A program made the translations under genes and the position numbers. The notes beneath the pieces are model-generated. The model was not told where the DNA came from. It made no database searches and saw nothing but the letters and a program-made list of their open reading frames with translations. Shown one piece after another: positions 8,568 through 15,650 of a stretch of 41,461 nt of DNA (position 1 is the first letter of the stretch; each line of letters begins with the position of its first letter). This DNA is from Trueperaceae bacterium (GTDB lineage: Bacteria; Deinococcota; Deinococci; Deinococcales; Trueperaceae). The DNA lies in the NCBI GenBank assembly GCA_007695125.1, contig REEJ01000176.1, forward strand, positions 1 to 41,461. The letters run 5' to 3'.

Positions 8568-9638
8568 GTGCGCAAGGTTGTGCACGTCGACATGGACGCG
8601 TTCTACGCCGCCGTGGAGCAGCGCGACGAGCCGAGTCTGCGGGGACGCCCCGTGGCGGTCGGGGGTGGCAGCGAACGGGGCGTCGTCATGACGGCCTCGT
8701 ACGAGGCACGCCGCTTCGGCGTCCGCTCCGCGATGCCGACCGTCGTCGCACGACGCGCATGCCCCGATCTCATCGTGGTCCCACCGCGCTTCGCGGCGTA
8801 CCACGAGGCGTCCGCTGCGGTGCACGAGGTGTTCCGCTCCTTCACGGACCTGGTCGAGCCGCTCGCGCTCGACGAGGCCTTCCTCGACGTCACCGAGCCG
8901 AAACGCGGACCGCCATCCGGGACGCTCCTCGCCCGCGCGATCAAGGCCGAGATACGCGCATCGACCGGTCTCACGGCCTCCGCCGGCGTCGCGAACGGCA
9001 AGTTCGTGGCGAAGGTCGCCTCGGGCATGCACAAACCCGACGGCCTGACGGTGGTGACCCCTGAAGAGGTACCGGCGTTCGTCGCCGCGCTGCCCATCGA
9101 GGCGTTCTTCGGCGTCGGACCGCGGACCGCAGAGCGCCTCCACGCCCTCGGCGTGCACACGGGCGCCGACCTGCTGCGCGTCGACGAGGCGGCGCTGGCC
9201 GGCGCCGTCGGCAAGCTGGCGACGTTCCTGCGCCTGGTGGCGCGAGGCGTCGACGACCGCCCGGTCGTCCCGGACCGCCGCCGCAAGTCGATCGGCGCGG
9301 AGCGCACCTTCGACCGCGACCTCAGCGCCCGCGACGACCTGGAGAGCGAACTCGCGGCCGTCTGCGAGGCGGTCGGGCGACGCCTGGTTCGCGCGCGCCT
9401 GGCCGCGCGCACGGTGACGGTCAAGGTGAAGTATCGCGATTTCCGGGTGATCACCCGCTCCACCACCCCTGCGACGCCCGTGGCGTCGACCGCGGACCTG
9501 CGGCCGTGGGCCGATGCGCTGTTGTTCGCCACGCCGCGACCCGTCGGGGCCTTGCGGCTGGTCGGCGTGAGCCTGAGCGGGCTCTTCCCCGCCGACCGGC
9601 GCGTCGTCCAACCACCGCTCCCCTTCTCGATCGACTGA
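8568..9638 (+). CDS. dinB: DNA polymerase IV (Y family)
   Basis: Translesion polymerase of 356 residues. Catalytic carboxylates are in VHVDMDAFYAAVEQ (about residue 6) and LALDEAFLDVT (about 100). The helix-hairpin-helix region GVGPRTAERLHALGV and the little-finger domain (RKSIGAERTF onward) follow in normal order. The C-terminus holds QPPLPF, a beta-clamp-binding motif of the QxxLPF type, three residues from the end. Start GTG 8568 gives the standard N-terminus VRKVVHVDMDAF; the frame stays open upstream, but that stretch is antisense to the menC-like gene. It is divergent from that gene, 90 bases away. It is likely damage-related, though no SOS box was seen. Confidence 0.95.
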   Translation: MRKVVHVDMDAFYAAVEQRDEPSLRGRPVAVGGGSERGVVMTASYEARRFGVRSAMPTVVARRACPDLIVVPPRFAAYHEASAAVHEVFRSFTDLVEPLALDEAFLDVTEPKRGPPSGTLLARAIKAEIRASTGLTASAGVANGKFVAKVASGMHKPDGLTVVTPEEVPAFVAALPIEAFFGVGPRTAERLHALGVHTGADLLRVDEAALAGAVGKLATFLRLVARGVDDRPVVPDRRRKSIGAERTFDRDLSARDDLESELAAVCEAVGRRLVRARLAARTVTVKVKYRDFRVITRSTTPATPVASTADLRPWADALLFATPRPVGALRLVGVSLSGLFPADRRVVQPPLPFSID

Positions 9639-9661
9639 CCGGCAACCGCCCTGTCCCGACC

Positions 9662-9690
9662 TTGCCTCACATACCCGCCCGGGGTATCCT
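9662..9690 (+). promoter_or_regulatory. Promoter of the carbonic anhydrase gene
   Basis: -35 TTGCCT (9662-9667), a 17-base spacer and -10 TATCCT (9685-9690), with the ATG at 9697 only 6 bases later. A leaderless transcript is expected. The spacer contains the palindrome at 9671-9687. Confidence 0.65.
9671..9687. promoter_or_regulatory. CsoR/CstR-like operator 1 (ATACCC-N5-GGGTAT)
   Basis: ATACCC-GCCCG-GGGTAT, with perfect 6-bp arms. The right arm shares its TAT with the -10 TATCCT of the carbonic anhydrase promoter. Two further copies with the same 17-bp spacing occur at 11557 and 13111. Metal- and persulfide-sensing CsoR-family repressors bind sites of this kind (TACCC...GGGTA); no such regulator gene is in the window. 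Confidence 0.6.
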
Positions 9691-9696
9691 GTGGGC

Positions 9697-10323
9697 ATGT
9701 GCGCCCACCTCCCTCCCTCCGCCGCGTCGGTCCTCGCCACGCTCCTCGAGGGCAACGAACGCTACGCGACCGACGCGCCGCGCCACCCGCACCAGGGGCG
9801 CGAGACGCGCGCCAGTCTGGCCGAGGGCCAACACCCGATCGCCGCGATCCTCGCCTGCTCCGACGCGCGCGTGCCCCCGACGCTGGTGTTCGACCAGGGC
9901 CTCGGAGACCTCTTCATCGTGCGCAACGCCGGCCAGGTCCTCACGCCCGGGGCGCTCGCAAGCCTCGAGTTCGCCGTGCTCGAGCTCGGCGTGTCGCTGA
10001 TCGTCGTCATGGCCCACGAGGCGTGCGGCGCGGTGCGCGCCGCCGCTGCGACCTTCGGCGGCGACGACGTGCCCGAAGGCCACCTGGCCCAGGTGCTGGC
10101 ACCGCTGGCGCCCGCGGTGGCCGTCGCCGCCCGCCGCGGCGACGCCGATGAGGGTGTGGAGGCGCTCGCATGTCGCTCAGGCGAGGCGCACCTGCGCATG
10201 ACGGTCGCCGCCCTGCGCAACGCCGGGCCCGTCATCGCGACGCGGGTGGCCGACGGCCGCCTCGGCGTGGCCGGCCTCAGCTACGAGCTGGCAAGCGGGC
10301 GCACGCACCTCACGGCGCCCTGA
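9697..10323 (+). CDS. Beta-class carbonic anhydrase
   Basis: Hydrates CO2 to bicarbonate; 208 residues, cytoplasmic. Zinc ligands are Cys in AILACSDARVPP (with the Asp/Arg catalytic dyad, about residue 55) and His and Cys in MAHEACGAV (about 108). The family stretch DLFIVRNAGQVL also matches. The start is set at ATG 9697 rather than GTG 9691 because the -10 box ends just before it and the mRNA would begin at this codon. The promoter carries a CsoR/CstR-type palindrome, which is unusual for a carbonic anhydrase and ties it to the DUF302 and TlpA-fusion genes nearby. Confidence 0.93.
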   Translation: MCAHLPPSAASVLATLLEGNERYATDAPRHPHQGRETRASLAEGQHPIAAILACSDARVPPTLVFDQGLGDLFIVRNAGQVLTPGALASLEFAVLELGVSLIVVMAHEACGAVRAAAATFGGDDVPEGHLAQVLAPLAPAVAVAARRGDADEGVEALACRSGEAHLRMTVAALRNAGPVIATRVADGRLGVAGLSYELASGRTHLTAP

Positions 10324-10470
10324 AGCAGCGCTACCATGGAAGCGTACGGGTGCGAGTGCACCCATCAGGCCTCGTGGCCGAGACGAGTGGCGTCCCCCAC
10401 GTCGATCCTGCGGTTCTTCGCACCGCGCCCGAGTGGGTCGGGGGCGCCCCGGCCCGGCCTGGAGGCCGTC

Positions 10471-10689
10471 ATGTGTGTGTTCATGCTGGTTCTCGGAGCG
10501 CTCGTGCTCGTGTTCGGCACCGCCGCCGTCATCCGGTTCTTCGTCGGGCACGGCGCACAGCGCGCCGAAGTCGCCTCGGTGGCCCGCACCGAGACCATGC
10601 TGCTCGGCGTCGCGGCGATCGCGATCGGCTTCCTCCTGCTCGTCTTCGGCGTCACCGGTACCGTGTGTCAGGTGCTGGGCATCGGCTGA
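10471..10689 (+). CDS. Small two-helix membrane protein, function unknown
   Basis: A 72-residue protein with two transmembrane segments (MCVFMLVLGALVLVFGTAAV and a second around LLGVAAIAIGFLLLVFGVTG) joined by a short polar loop. The start ATG has a clear GGAGG five bases upstream (10461-10465). An earlier in-frame ATG at 10336 would add 45 residues of Pro/Arg-rich sequence and is unlikely. It lies 150 bases after the carbonic anhydrase on the same strand and faces the TlpA-fusion gene. I do not recognise a family. Confidence 0.7.
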   Translation: MCVFMLVLGALVLVFGTAAVIRFFVGHGAQRAEVASVARTETMLLGVAAIAIGFLLLVFGVTGTVCQVLGIG

Positions 10690-10702
10690 ACGGCAGGGCC
10701 GA

Positions 10703-11506
10703 TCAGCGAACGCGCGCGATCATCACCGCCAGGGCCGGCGCCGAGATCTCACCGACGTGGACGTCGACCAACGCGCCGGTCGCGTCGAACGCGAAGGTGG
10801 TCGGCAGCCCCACCACCCGCAGCGCCGCCCCGACAGCGCCGTCGGGGTCGAGGAGCACACCGGCGCTCGGGAACCCGGCGCCCTCCAGGTAGCCACGAAC
10901 CAGCGCCGCGCTCTCGCGCTGGTTCACGAGCAACACTGCGACGTCCGGATGCTGCGCCGCCGCCGCGAAGAAGACCGGCAGCTCGCGGCGACAGGGCGGG
11001 CACCACGTCGCCCAGACGTTGACGATGGCGCCGGTCGGGAGCCGGTCAAGCCGCGTCTCGGGTCCGTCGAGCGCCGCCAGCGTCACGGCCGGTAGCGCGT
11101 GGTCGCCGGCGCCAGCCGCCGGGGTCAGCAGGCCCGAGGGGAGCCACCAGGCGGCGATCGCGGCGAGGCCGAGACCGGCGATCGCGCGCCGAAGCGACGG
11201 GAACCGCAGCGCGAAGACGGCGCTGACGAGCGCGGCCGCCGCGACCCCCCACCAGGGGGCGAAGCCGCCTTGCCAGATCGCGAACACGGCGCCTGGCGTC
11301 GACCAGTAGAAGTCGACGTTGCCGAGCACGAAGCCGAGGCGAGCGCCGACGAAGGCCGCGAGTGCGGCGTACCAACCCCACGTCGCCAGTTCCGGTCGAC
11401 CACGGCGGGCGAGCAGTTCTGCGCCGGCCAGCAACACCAAGAAGCCGACACCCGCGTACGCGCGGTCGAGTGAGAGCACGAGCGGACCGATGCTCAGCGC
11501 CCCCAT
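10703..11506 (-). CDS. Lgt-like membrane domain fused to a TlpA-type thioredoxin
   Basis: A 267-residue protein with two parts. Residues 1 to about 125 are hydrophobic, with four or so helices. They resemble the first part of prolipoprotein diacylglyceryl transferase (GARLGFVLGNVDFYW, WQGGFAPWWG), but are too short to be a complete Lgt. From about residue 135 comes a TlpA/ResA-like domain with VNVWATWCPPCRRELP (redox-active CPPC) and VVGLPTTFAFD (the cis-Pro loop). The thioredoxin domain should face the periplasm. The start has GAGAGGAG about 9 bases upstream, and an in-frame TGA just above it rules out a longer frame. It is divergent from the FAD enzyme, with an ATACCC-N5-GGGTAC palindrome at its -10. 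Confidence 0.82.
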   Translation of the reverse strand: MGALSIGPLVLSLDRAYAGVGFLVLLAGAELLARRGRPELATWGWYAALAAFVGARLGFVLGNVDFYWSTPGAVFAIWQGGFAPWWGVAAAALVSAVFALRFPSLRRAIAGLGLAAIAAWWLPSGLLTPAAGAGDHALPAVTLAALDGPETRLDRLPTGAIVNVWATWCPPCRRELPVFFAAAAQHPDVAVLLVNQRESAALVRGYLEGAGFPSAGVLLDPDGAVGAALRVVGLPTTFAFDATGALVDVHVGEISAPALAVMIARVR

Positions 11507-11553
11507 GCTCTGCCGCTCCTCTCATCCGCGGCCCCCGTCGTCGCCATGCGGCG

Positions 11554-11559
11554 ATGATA
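11554..11559 (-). promoter_or_regulatory. -10 box of the Lgt/TlpA fusion gene
   Basis: TATCAT on the minus strand sits at the end of the palindrome at 11557-11573. Transcription would start near 11547, giving a leader of about 40 bases with the GAGAGGAG ribosome-binding site. No good -35 was found. Confidence 0.45.
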
Positions 11560-11573
11560 CCCCAGCGGGGTAC
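11557..11573. promoter_or_regulatory. CsoR/CstR-like operator 2 (ATACCC-N5-GGGTAC)
   Basis: ATACCC-CAGCG-GGGTAC has one base less symmetry than the other two copies. On the minus strand it overlaps the TATCAT -10 of the Lgt/TlpA gene in the same register as the other two sites. It lies 65 bases before the divergent FAD gene, so it could act on both. Confidence 0.6.
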
Positions 11574-11623
11574 CGCGATCGTCGAACGGAGGGAGCGGAC
11601 ACGGTCGGCAGGTCACGCCGCGG

Positions 11624-11629
11624 TATCCT
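11624..11629 (+). promoter_or_regulatory. -10 box of the FAD-enzyme gene (leaderless)
   Basis: TATCCT ends 8 bases before the ATG at 11638. There is no Shine-Dalgarno, so leaderless translation is expected. Confidence 0.5.
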
Positions 11630-11637
11630 CGCCCGAC

Positions 11638-12630
11638 ATGGCCGACGTCCTCGTCATCGGTGCCGGCGTAGCCGGTCTCGTCGCCGCGCGCAGTCTGCGC
11701 GCCAGCGGTGCCGACGTCGTCGTGCTCGAGAAGAGCCGTGGGTTCGGCGGTCGCGCGGCGAGCCGCACCGTGCACGGTCAGCGGATCGACCACGGGGCGC
11801 AGTTCATCACCGTCCGCGACGAGCGCTTCGCTGCTCAGGTGGAGGCATGGTCGGCCGCGGGGGTCGTCACGGAGTGGAGCCGCGGCGTCGCACGCTGGAC
11901 GGCGGTCGAAGGGTGGCGCATGGCGAGTGCCGAGTCGAACCCCCGCTACGCCTGCCCCGAGGGCATGAACGCCATCGGCAAGGCGCTCGCCGAGGGGCTG
12001 GACGTTCGCCTCCATACGACGGTCGCCGCGGTGCGGCCCGACGCGGACAGCTGGAGCGTCGCAACGCGGGACGGCCCCACCTTCCGAGCGACCTCCGTGA
12101 TCGTGACGGCGCCGGTCCCACAAGCCCTGGCCCTGCTTACCGACATCGACATCACGAACGACGTCCGCGGCAGGCTCGAGGCCGTCACCTACGCCCCGTG
12201 CCACACCGTGGCGCTCGGCTTCGGCGCCGTCGAGGCGCCACGATGGCCGGGTGTGCAACTGCCCGAGCATCCCGACCTCGCGTGGATCGCCCACGACTCC
12301 AGCCGTCGCGCACCAGGCACCGCCGACGGTGTCACGCTGCTCCTGCACGCCACGCCGAGCTACAGCCGCCTGCGCTTCGACGACCTACCCGAGGTGATCG
12401 TGGCGGACCTCCTCGCCGCCGCGCGTCCCCTGCTGCCGTGGGACACCGACCCGACGTGGAGCTTCCACCATCGCTGGCGGTACGCGCAACCCGAGTACAC
12501 GCTCGCAGAGCAAGCGTTCGAGGTCACCACCGGGCTGACGCTCGCGGGCGACGCGTTCGGTGAGGGGCGCGTCGAAGGCGCGTACTTGTCGGGGCTGGCC
12601 GCCGCAACCGCCCTCCGGGCGCCCGGTTGA
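11638..12630 (+). CDS. FAD-dependent amine oxidase / renalase-like oxidoreductase
   Basis: A 330-residue flavoprotein. The N-terminal Rossmann motif is VLVIGAGVAGLVAARSL followed by VVLEKSRGFGGRAASR, the GG-doublet typical of renalase-like and monoamine-oxidase-like enzymes. The C-terminus has LTLAGDAFGEGRVEGAYLSGLAAA, the second FAD contact with Gly-Asp. YACPEGMNAIGKALAEGL near residue 105 also fits the renalase-like group. There is no signal peptide. The substrate cannot be told. It is divergent from the Lgt/TlpA gene and shares its 131-bp intergenic region, which holds one CsoR/CstR-type palindrome. Confidence 0.85.
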   Translation: MADVLVIGAGVAGLVAARSLRASGADVVVLEKSRGFGGRAASRTVHGQRIDHGAQFITVRDERFAAQVEAWSAAGVVTEWSRGVARWTAVEGWRMASAESNPRYACPEGMNAIGKALAEGLDVRLHTTVAAVRPDADSWSVATRDGPTFRATSVIVTAPVPQALALLTDIDITNDVRGRLEAVTYAPCHTVALGFGAVEAPRWPGVQLPEHPDLAWIAHDSSRRAPGTADGVTLLLHATPSYSRLRFDDLPEVIVADLLAAARPLLPWDTDPTWSFHHRWRYAQPEYTLAEQAFEVTTGLTLAGDAFGEGRVEGAYLSGLAAATALRAPG

Positions 12631-12683
12631 ACCGGCCGACGCGAGTGCGGTCCACGCCCGTTCGAAGGGGTTCGAGGCGCGCC

Positions 12684-13088
12684 TCAAGCCACGCTGACGT
12701 CGATCCCGGCGAGAGCCTCGGCCAGTTCGGCACGGACCTGTGCGGCCAGCGGCACCAGCTGCGCCCGCGTGTCGCTCGCGGCGAGCGTGAACACGTGCTG
12801 CGGATCGATCGCGATCACCTCGGTACCGCCCTCGACCTCGCGCAGCGTGACGGTGCACGGCAGGAGCAGCGCGACGTCGCGATCCAGGTCGAGCGCCTGT
12901 TTGGCGAGTTGCGGCTTGCACACGCCGAGGATTCGGTGGCCCTCGTGGTCGGCGCCAAGTTTGGCGCTGAACGTGGCCTGCAGGTCGATCTCCGTGAGGA
13001 TGCCGAAGCCCTTCGACTTCAGCGCGACCTCGAGCGCGCTGCGCGCCTGGTCGATCGACGATGGGACGGTGACGCGGAGCGGGTCCAT
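12684..13088 (-). CDS. DUF302 domain protein
   Basis: A 134-residue cytoplasmic protein matching the DUF302 fold: SSIDQARSALEVALKSKGFGILTEIDLQATF at the N-terminus, GVCKPQLAKQALDLD near residue 57, then LLLPCTVTLREVEGGTEVIAIDP. The function of the family is not known; members often lie beside sulfur-handling and thiol-redox genes. An AGGAGG ribosome-binding site lies 7 bases before the ATG. The promoter -10 TATCCT (13108-13113) is fused to a perfect GATACCC-N5-GGGTATC operator, which places the gene in the same putative regulon as the carbonic anhydrase and the TlpA fusion. Confidence 0.88.
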   Translation of the reverse strand: MDPLRVTVPSSIDQARSALEVALKSKGFGILTEIDLQATFSAKLGADHEGHRILGVCKPQLAKQALDLDRDVALLLPCTVTLREVEGGTEVIAIDPQHVFTLAASDTRAQLVPLAAQVRAELAEALAGIDVSVA

Positions 13089-13110
13089 GGCCGTGCCTCC
13101 TGTCGCAAGG

Positions 13111-13127
13111 ATACCCTATCCGGGTAT
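13111..13127. promoter_or_regulatory. CsoR/CstR-like operator 3 and -10 of the DUF302 gene
   Basis: ATACCC-TATCC-GGGTAT, extended by one more pair to 7-bp arms (13110-13128). On the minus strand the right arm runs into the -10 TATCCT (13108-13113). The site also overlaps the stop codon of the upstream glycosyltransferase gene. Confidence 0.62.
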
Positions 13128-14386
13128 CAGGCTGCGGTTGGCAGCCCGAGCGCGGCGAGTGCGGAGGCGACGACGCGGCGCAGCGCTCCATAGCCGAAGT
13201 GTGTCCGGGCCAGGCGCAGGTTGTGTTCGGCCATCGCATCCCGCGCCGCGGGGTCGTCCAGCAAGGCGCCGAACGCACGCACGGCTGCGGGCGTCACCGC
13301 GCCGTCGATCTCGACGAAGCGGAACCCTTTCGGCGCGATGTCGGCCGCGTAGACGGCGTAGCGGTTGACGAGCGCCGCTTTTCGGAACCAGATCGTCTCC
13401 AGCAAGGCGTTGCCGAACCCCTCGTAGAGGCTCGGGTAGGTCACCAAGTCGGCATGGGGATAGGTGTCCCACAGCCCGAAGCGTGGCGTCCCGTCCGGGC
13501 CGGGCGCGCGCGTCGCGCCGACGACGTGGTCGACTAGGCGCAGGTCGACCGAGCGCTCGCGAGCGCGCTGCTCGAGGGCGCGCAGGTAGTCGAGCCCCTC
13601 GTCCCCGGCGGCATGTGTGATCACCAGGACGTTGCGGGCTTCCGCGAGCTCGGCCAGCAGATCTATGGCGAGCTCGATGCCCTTGCGCGGAACCACGCGC
13701 GTCGGTTGCAGGATCAGGCGCTGCTCGCCGGTCAGACCGATCGCGTCCCGGAAGGTCGCCGCGAAGGCATCGGGTTCAGGGGCCGGCGTATCGAAGTCGA
13801 GCACGTTCGGGAGCACCAGGGCCTCGACGCCGCGGCGTCGCCGTAGCGCGTCCGCGGCGAGGCTGTTGATCGCAAGGTGGCGGACCGAGGGGGCATCGAA
13901 CGGGAAGTAGGTGTCGAGGTAGGTCGGCAGACGCGCCTCGGCGAAACGTTCGCGTTCCCAGTGGTAGTCGTGCTCGTGCGAGAGGGTCGGGATGGCGCGC
14001 TCGGCAACCAACCCCGCCAGCGCCTCGGCGAGCGGCAGCTGCATCGGCACCGCCCACACGTTCTGCAACACCAGCAGATCGGGCCGTACCTCGTCGACGA
14101 CACGCTCCAGCGCGCCGCGCAACGTGTCGGCCCGTGACCGCAGGTCGTCACGCAGGCTGGGATCGGCGTCGCCCGGCCCGAAGAAGCGCTCGCCGAGCTC
14201 GACCGCCAGCGGGTCACGGAAGTGCAGCTCCGGTGCCAGGGTCCCGGGTGGCCCGTCCGCGTCGAGCTCACCCGCGCACATGTGGGGCGAGAAGCCGAAC
14301 TCCTCCAGCACGTGGAGGAGCTTGGCGTTCTCCAGGCTCACGCCGTCGGTGCCCGCGAGCCGCGTCGAGACGTAGAGGGCGCGCAC
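13127..14386 (-). CDS. Glycosyltransferase, GT4-like (GT-B fold)
   Basis: A 419-residue cytoplasmic enzyme. The C-terminal nucleotide-sugar domain shows QPTRVVPRKGIELAIDLLAEL (about residue 225) and YPSLYEGFGNALLETIW (about 322), the E-x7-E type motif of retaining GT4 enzymes. The N-terminal half has LVLQNVWAVPMQLPLAEAL and LSHEHDYHWERERF. It starts one base after the sugar-permease stop, so it belongs to the sugar ABC operon as its last gene. A role in building or rearranging a disaccharide or polysaccharide from an imported sugar is possible. Donor and acceptor cannot be read from the sequence. Confidence 0.85.
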   Translation of the reverse strand: MRALYVSTRLAGTDGVSLENAKLLHVLEEFGFSPHMCAGELDADGPPGTLAPELHFRDPLAVELGERFFGPGDADPSLRDDLRSRADTLRGALERVVDEVRPDLLVLQNVWAVPMQLPLAEALAGLVAERAIPTLSHEHDYHWERERFAEARLPTYLDTYFPFDAPSVRHLAINSLAADALRRRRGVEALVLPNVLDFDTPAPEPDAFAATFRDAIGLTGEQRLILQPTRVVPRKGIELAIDLLAELAEARNVLVITHAAGDEGLDYLRALEQRARERSVDLRLVDHVVGATRAPGPDGTPRFGLWDTYPHADLVTYPSLYEGFGNALLETIWFRKAALVNRYAVYAADIAPKGFRFVEIDGAVTPAAVRAFGALLDDPAARDAMAEHNLRLARTHFGYGALRRVVASALAALGLPTAA

Positions 14387-14387
14387 G

Positions 14388-15650
14388 TCAGCCCTTGACG
14401 CCGCCGGCGGTCAGGCCGCCGACCAGGTACTTCTCGAACCAGAAGAACAGCAGCATGATCGGCAGCGTGATGATCATGGCGCCGGCCATCAGGTACTGTC
14501 GCGGCACCTCCTGGCTGTCGAGCATGACCATGCCGCGCGGGAGCGTGAAGATCGCGGGGTTGTCGAGGAACATGAACGCGAACAGGAACTCGTTCCACGC
14601 GATCATGAACACGTAGAGGCCGACCGACGCGATGGCAGGCATCGACAGCGGCAAGGTGATGCGCCAGATCACCTGGGCGCGCGTGCAACCGTCGATCAAC
14701 CCGGCCTCCTCGAGGTCCTTCGGCAACGTCTGGAAGTAGCTGCGGAGCATGTACAACGCCACCGGGATCGTGGTGGCCGGGTACACGATCAACAGCCCGG
14801 GCAGGGTGTTGCGCAGGCCGAGCTGCGTGAAGACCGCGTAGAGCGGGATCACCAGCACGATCGCCGGGAACATGTAGATGAGCAGGATCGACCGCGACAG
14901 GAAGGTGCGGCCGGGGAACGCCAGGCGCGTGACGGCGTAGGCACCGAGCACCGCCATCACGAGCGTCACGACCATGGTCACGAAGGCCACGAGCGCGCTG
15001 TTGCCGATGAAGTTCAAGAAGTCGAAGGTGAACAGCACCTCGCGGTACCCGACCAGCAACTGACGCACGCCCAGGTGGAACTCGATGGCGAGGTTCGCGG
15101 GATCGCGCAGCATCGCGGCGCGCCCCTTCAGTGACGCCGACAGCATGTACCAGAACGGGAAGAGGATGATCACGGCGAAGAACGAGAAACCGAAGCCGCG
15201 CAACAACCGCACGATCACCCGTTCGAGCACGTCGCGCCGTGGCCGCCTCAGGTCGAAGTCGCGCAGACCGTAGCGCACCAGCTGGCCCGCGACAGCCAGC
15301 GCGATGAAGGCATAGGCCACGCCCCACACGGGCTCGACGGCCTCGAGACCGAGCGGGCGGAAGCCGCTGACGAGCAACCACACGAGCGCCACGACGAGAC
15401 CGGCGCCGACCGCGATCGCCAGCGGCGTGTCGCGACGCTCGCGGAAGGCGCCGATCACGGCGCCGAGCGCCAGGCCGACGAGCAGCGCCTGACCGAGCGG
15501 GAGGACCGTGACCATGCCACCGACCACGGAGGCGACCAACGCCCACAGCGCCACGACCATGCCCACCGTGAGGCTGCCGACGCCCGCGGCGATCGCGATC
15601 GACGCCGGTGACAGGGTCGGCCGGGTGATGACGTTCGTCGCGGACATCAT
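14388..15650 (-). CDS. Sugar ABC transporter permease, MalG type, with extra N-terminal membrane region
   Basis: Inner-membrane permease of 420 residues, about 130-140 longer than usual. The C-terminal 280 residues form a standard MalG/CUT1 permease, with the ATPase-contact EAA loop EEAGLIDGCTRAQVIWRITLP. Residues 15-140 add roughly four hydrophobic segments (VGMVVALWALVASVVGGMV, QALLVGLALGAVIGAF, LVVALVWLLVSGF, VAYAFIALAVAGQLV) not found in typical MalG proteins. The start overlaps the MalF stop (ATGA); a second ATG follows directly. No ATPase gene is in the operon, so a shared MsmK/UgpC-like ATPase elsewhere is likely. Confidence 0.9.
   Translation of the reverse strand: MMSATNVITRPTLSPASIAIAAGVGSLTVGMVVALWALVASVVGGMVTVLPLGQALLVGLALGAVIGAFRERRDTPLAIAVGAGLVVALVWLLVSGFRPLGLEAVEPVWGVAYAFIALAVAGQLVRYGLRDFDLRRPRRDVLERVIVRLLRGFGFSFFAVIILFPFWYMLSASLKGRAAMLRDPANLAIEFHLGVRQLLVGYREVLFTFDFLNFIGNSALVAFVTMVVTLVMAVLGAYAVTRLAFPGRTFLSRSILLIYMFPAIVLVIPLYAVFTQLGLRNTLPGLLIVYPATTIPVALYMLRSYFQTLPKDLEEAGLIDGCTRAQVIWRITLPLSMPAIASVGLYVFMIAWNEFLFAFMFLDNPAIFTLPRGMVMLDSQEVPRQYLMAGAMIITLPIMLLFFWFEKYLVGGLTAGGVKG

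Noticed and set aside
7365-9755. A 796-residue open frame on the minus strand continuing upstream of the menC-like gene
   Set aside because: Only the last 370 residues match a family; the rest is antisense to dinB and low in complexity. The true start is ATG 8477.
12675-12686. Palindrome GAGGCGCGCCTC between the FAD and DUF302 gene ends
   Set aside because: There is no loop and it overlaps the DUF302 coding end; short GC palindromes are expected at this base composition.
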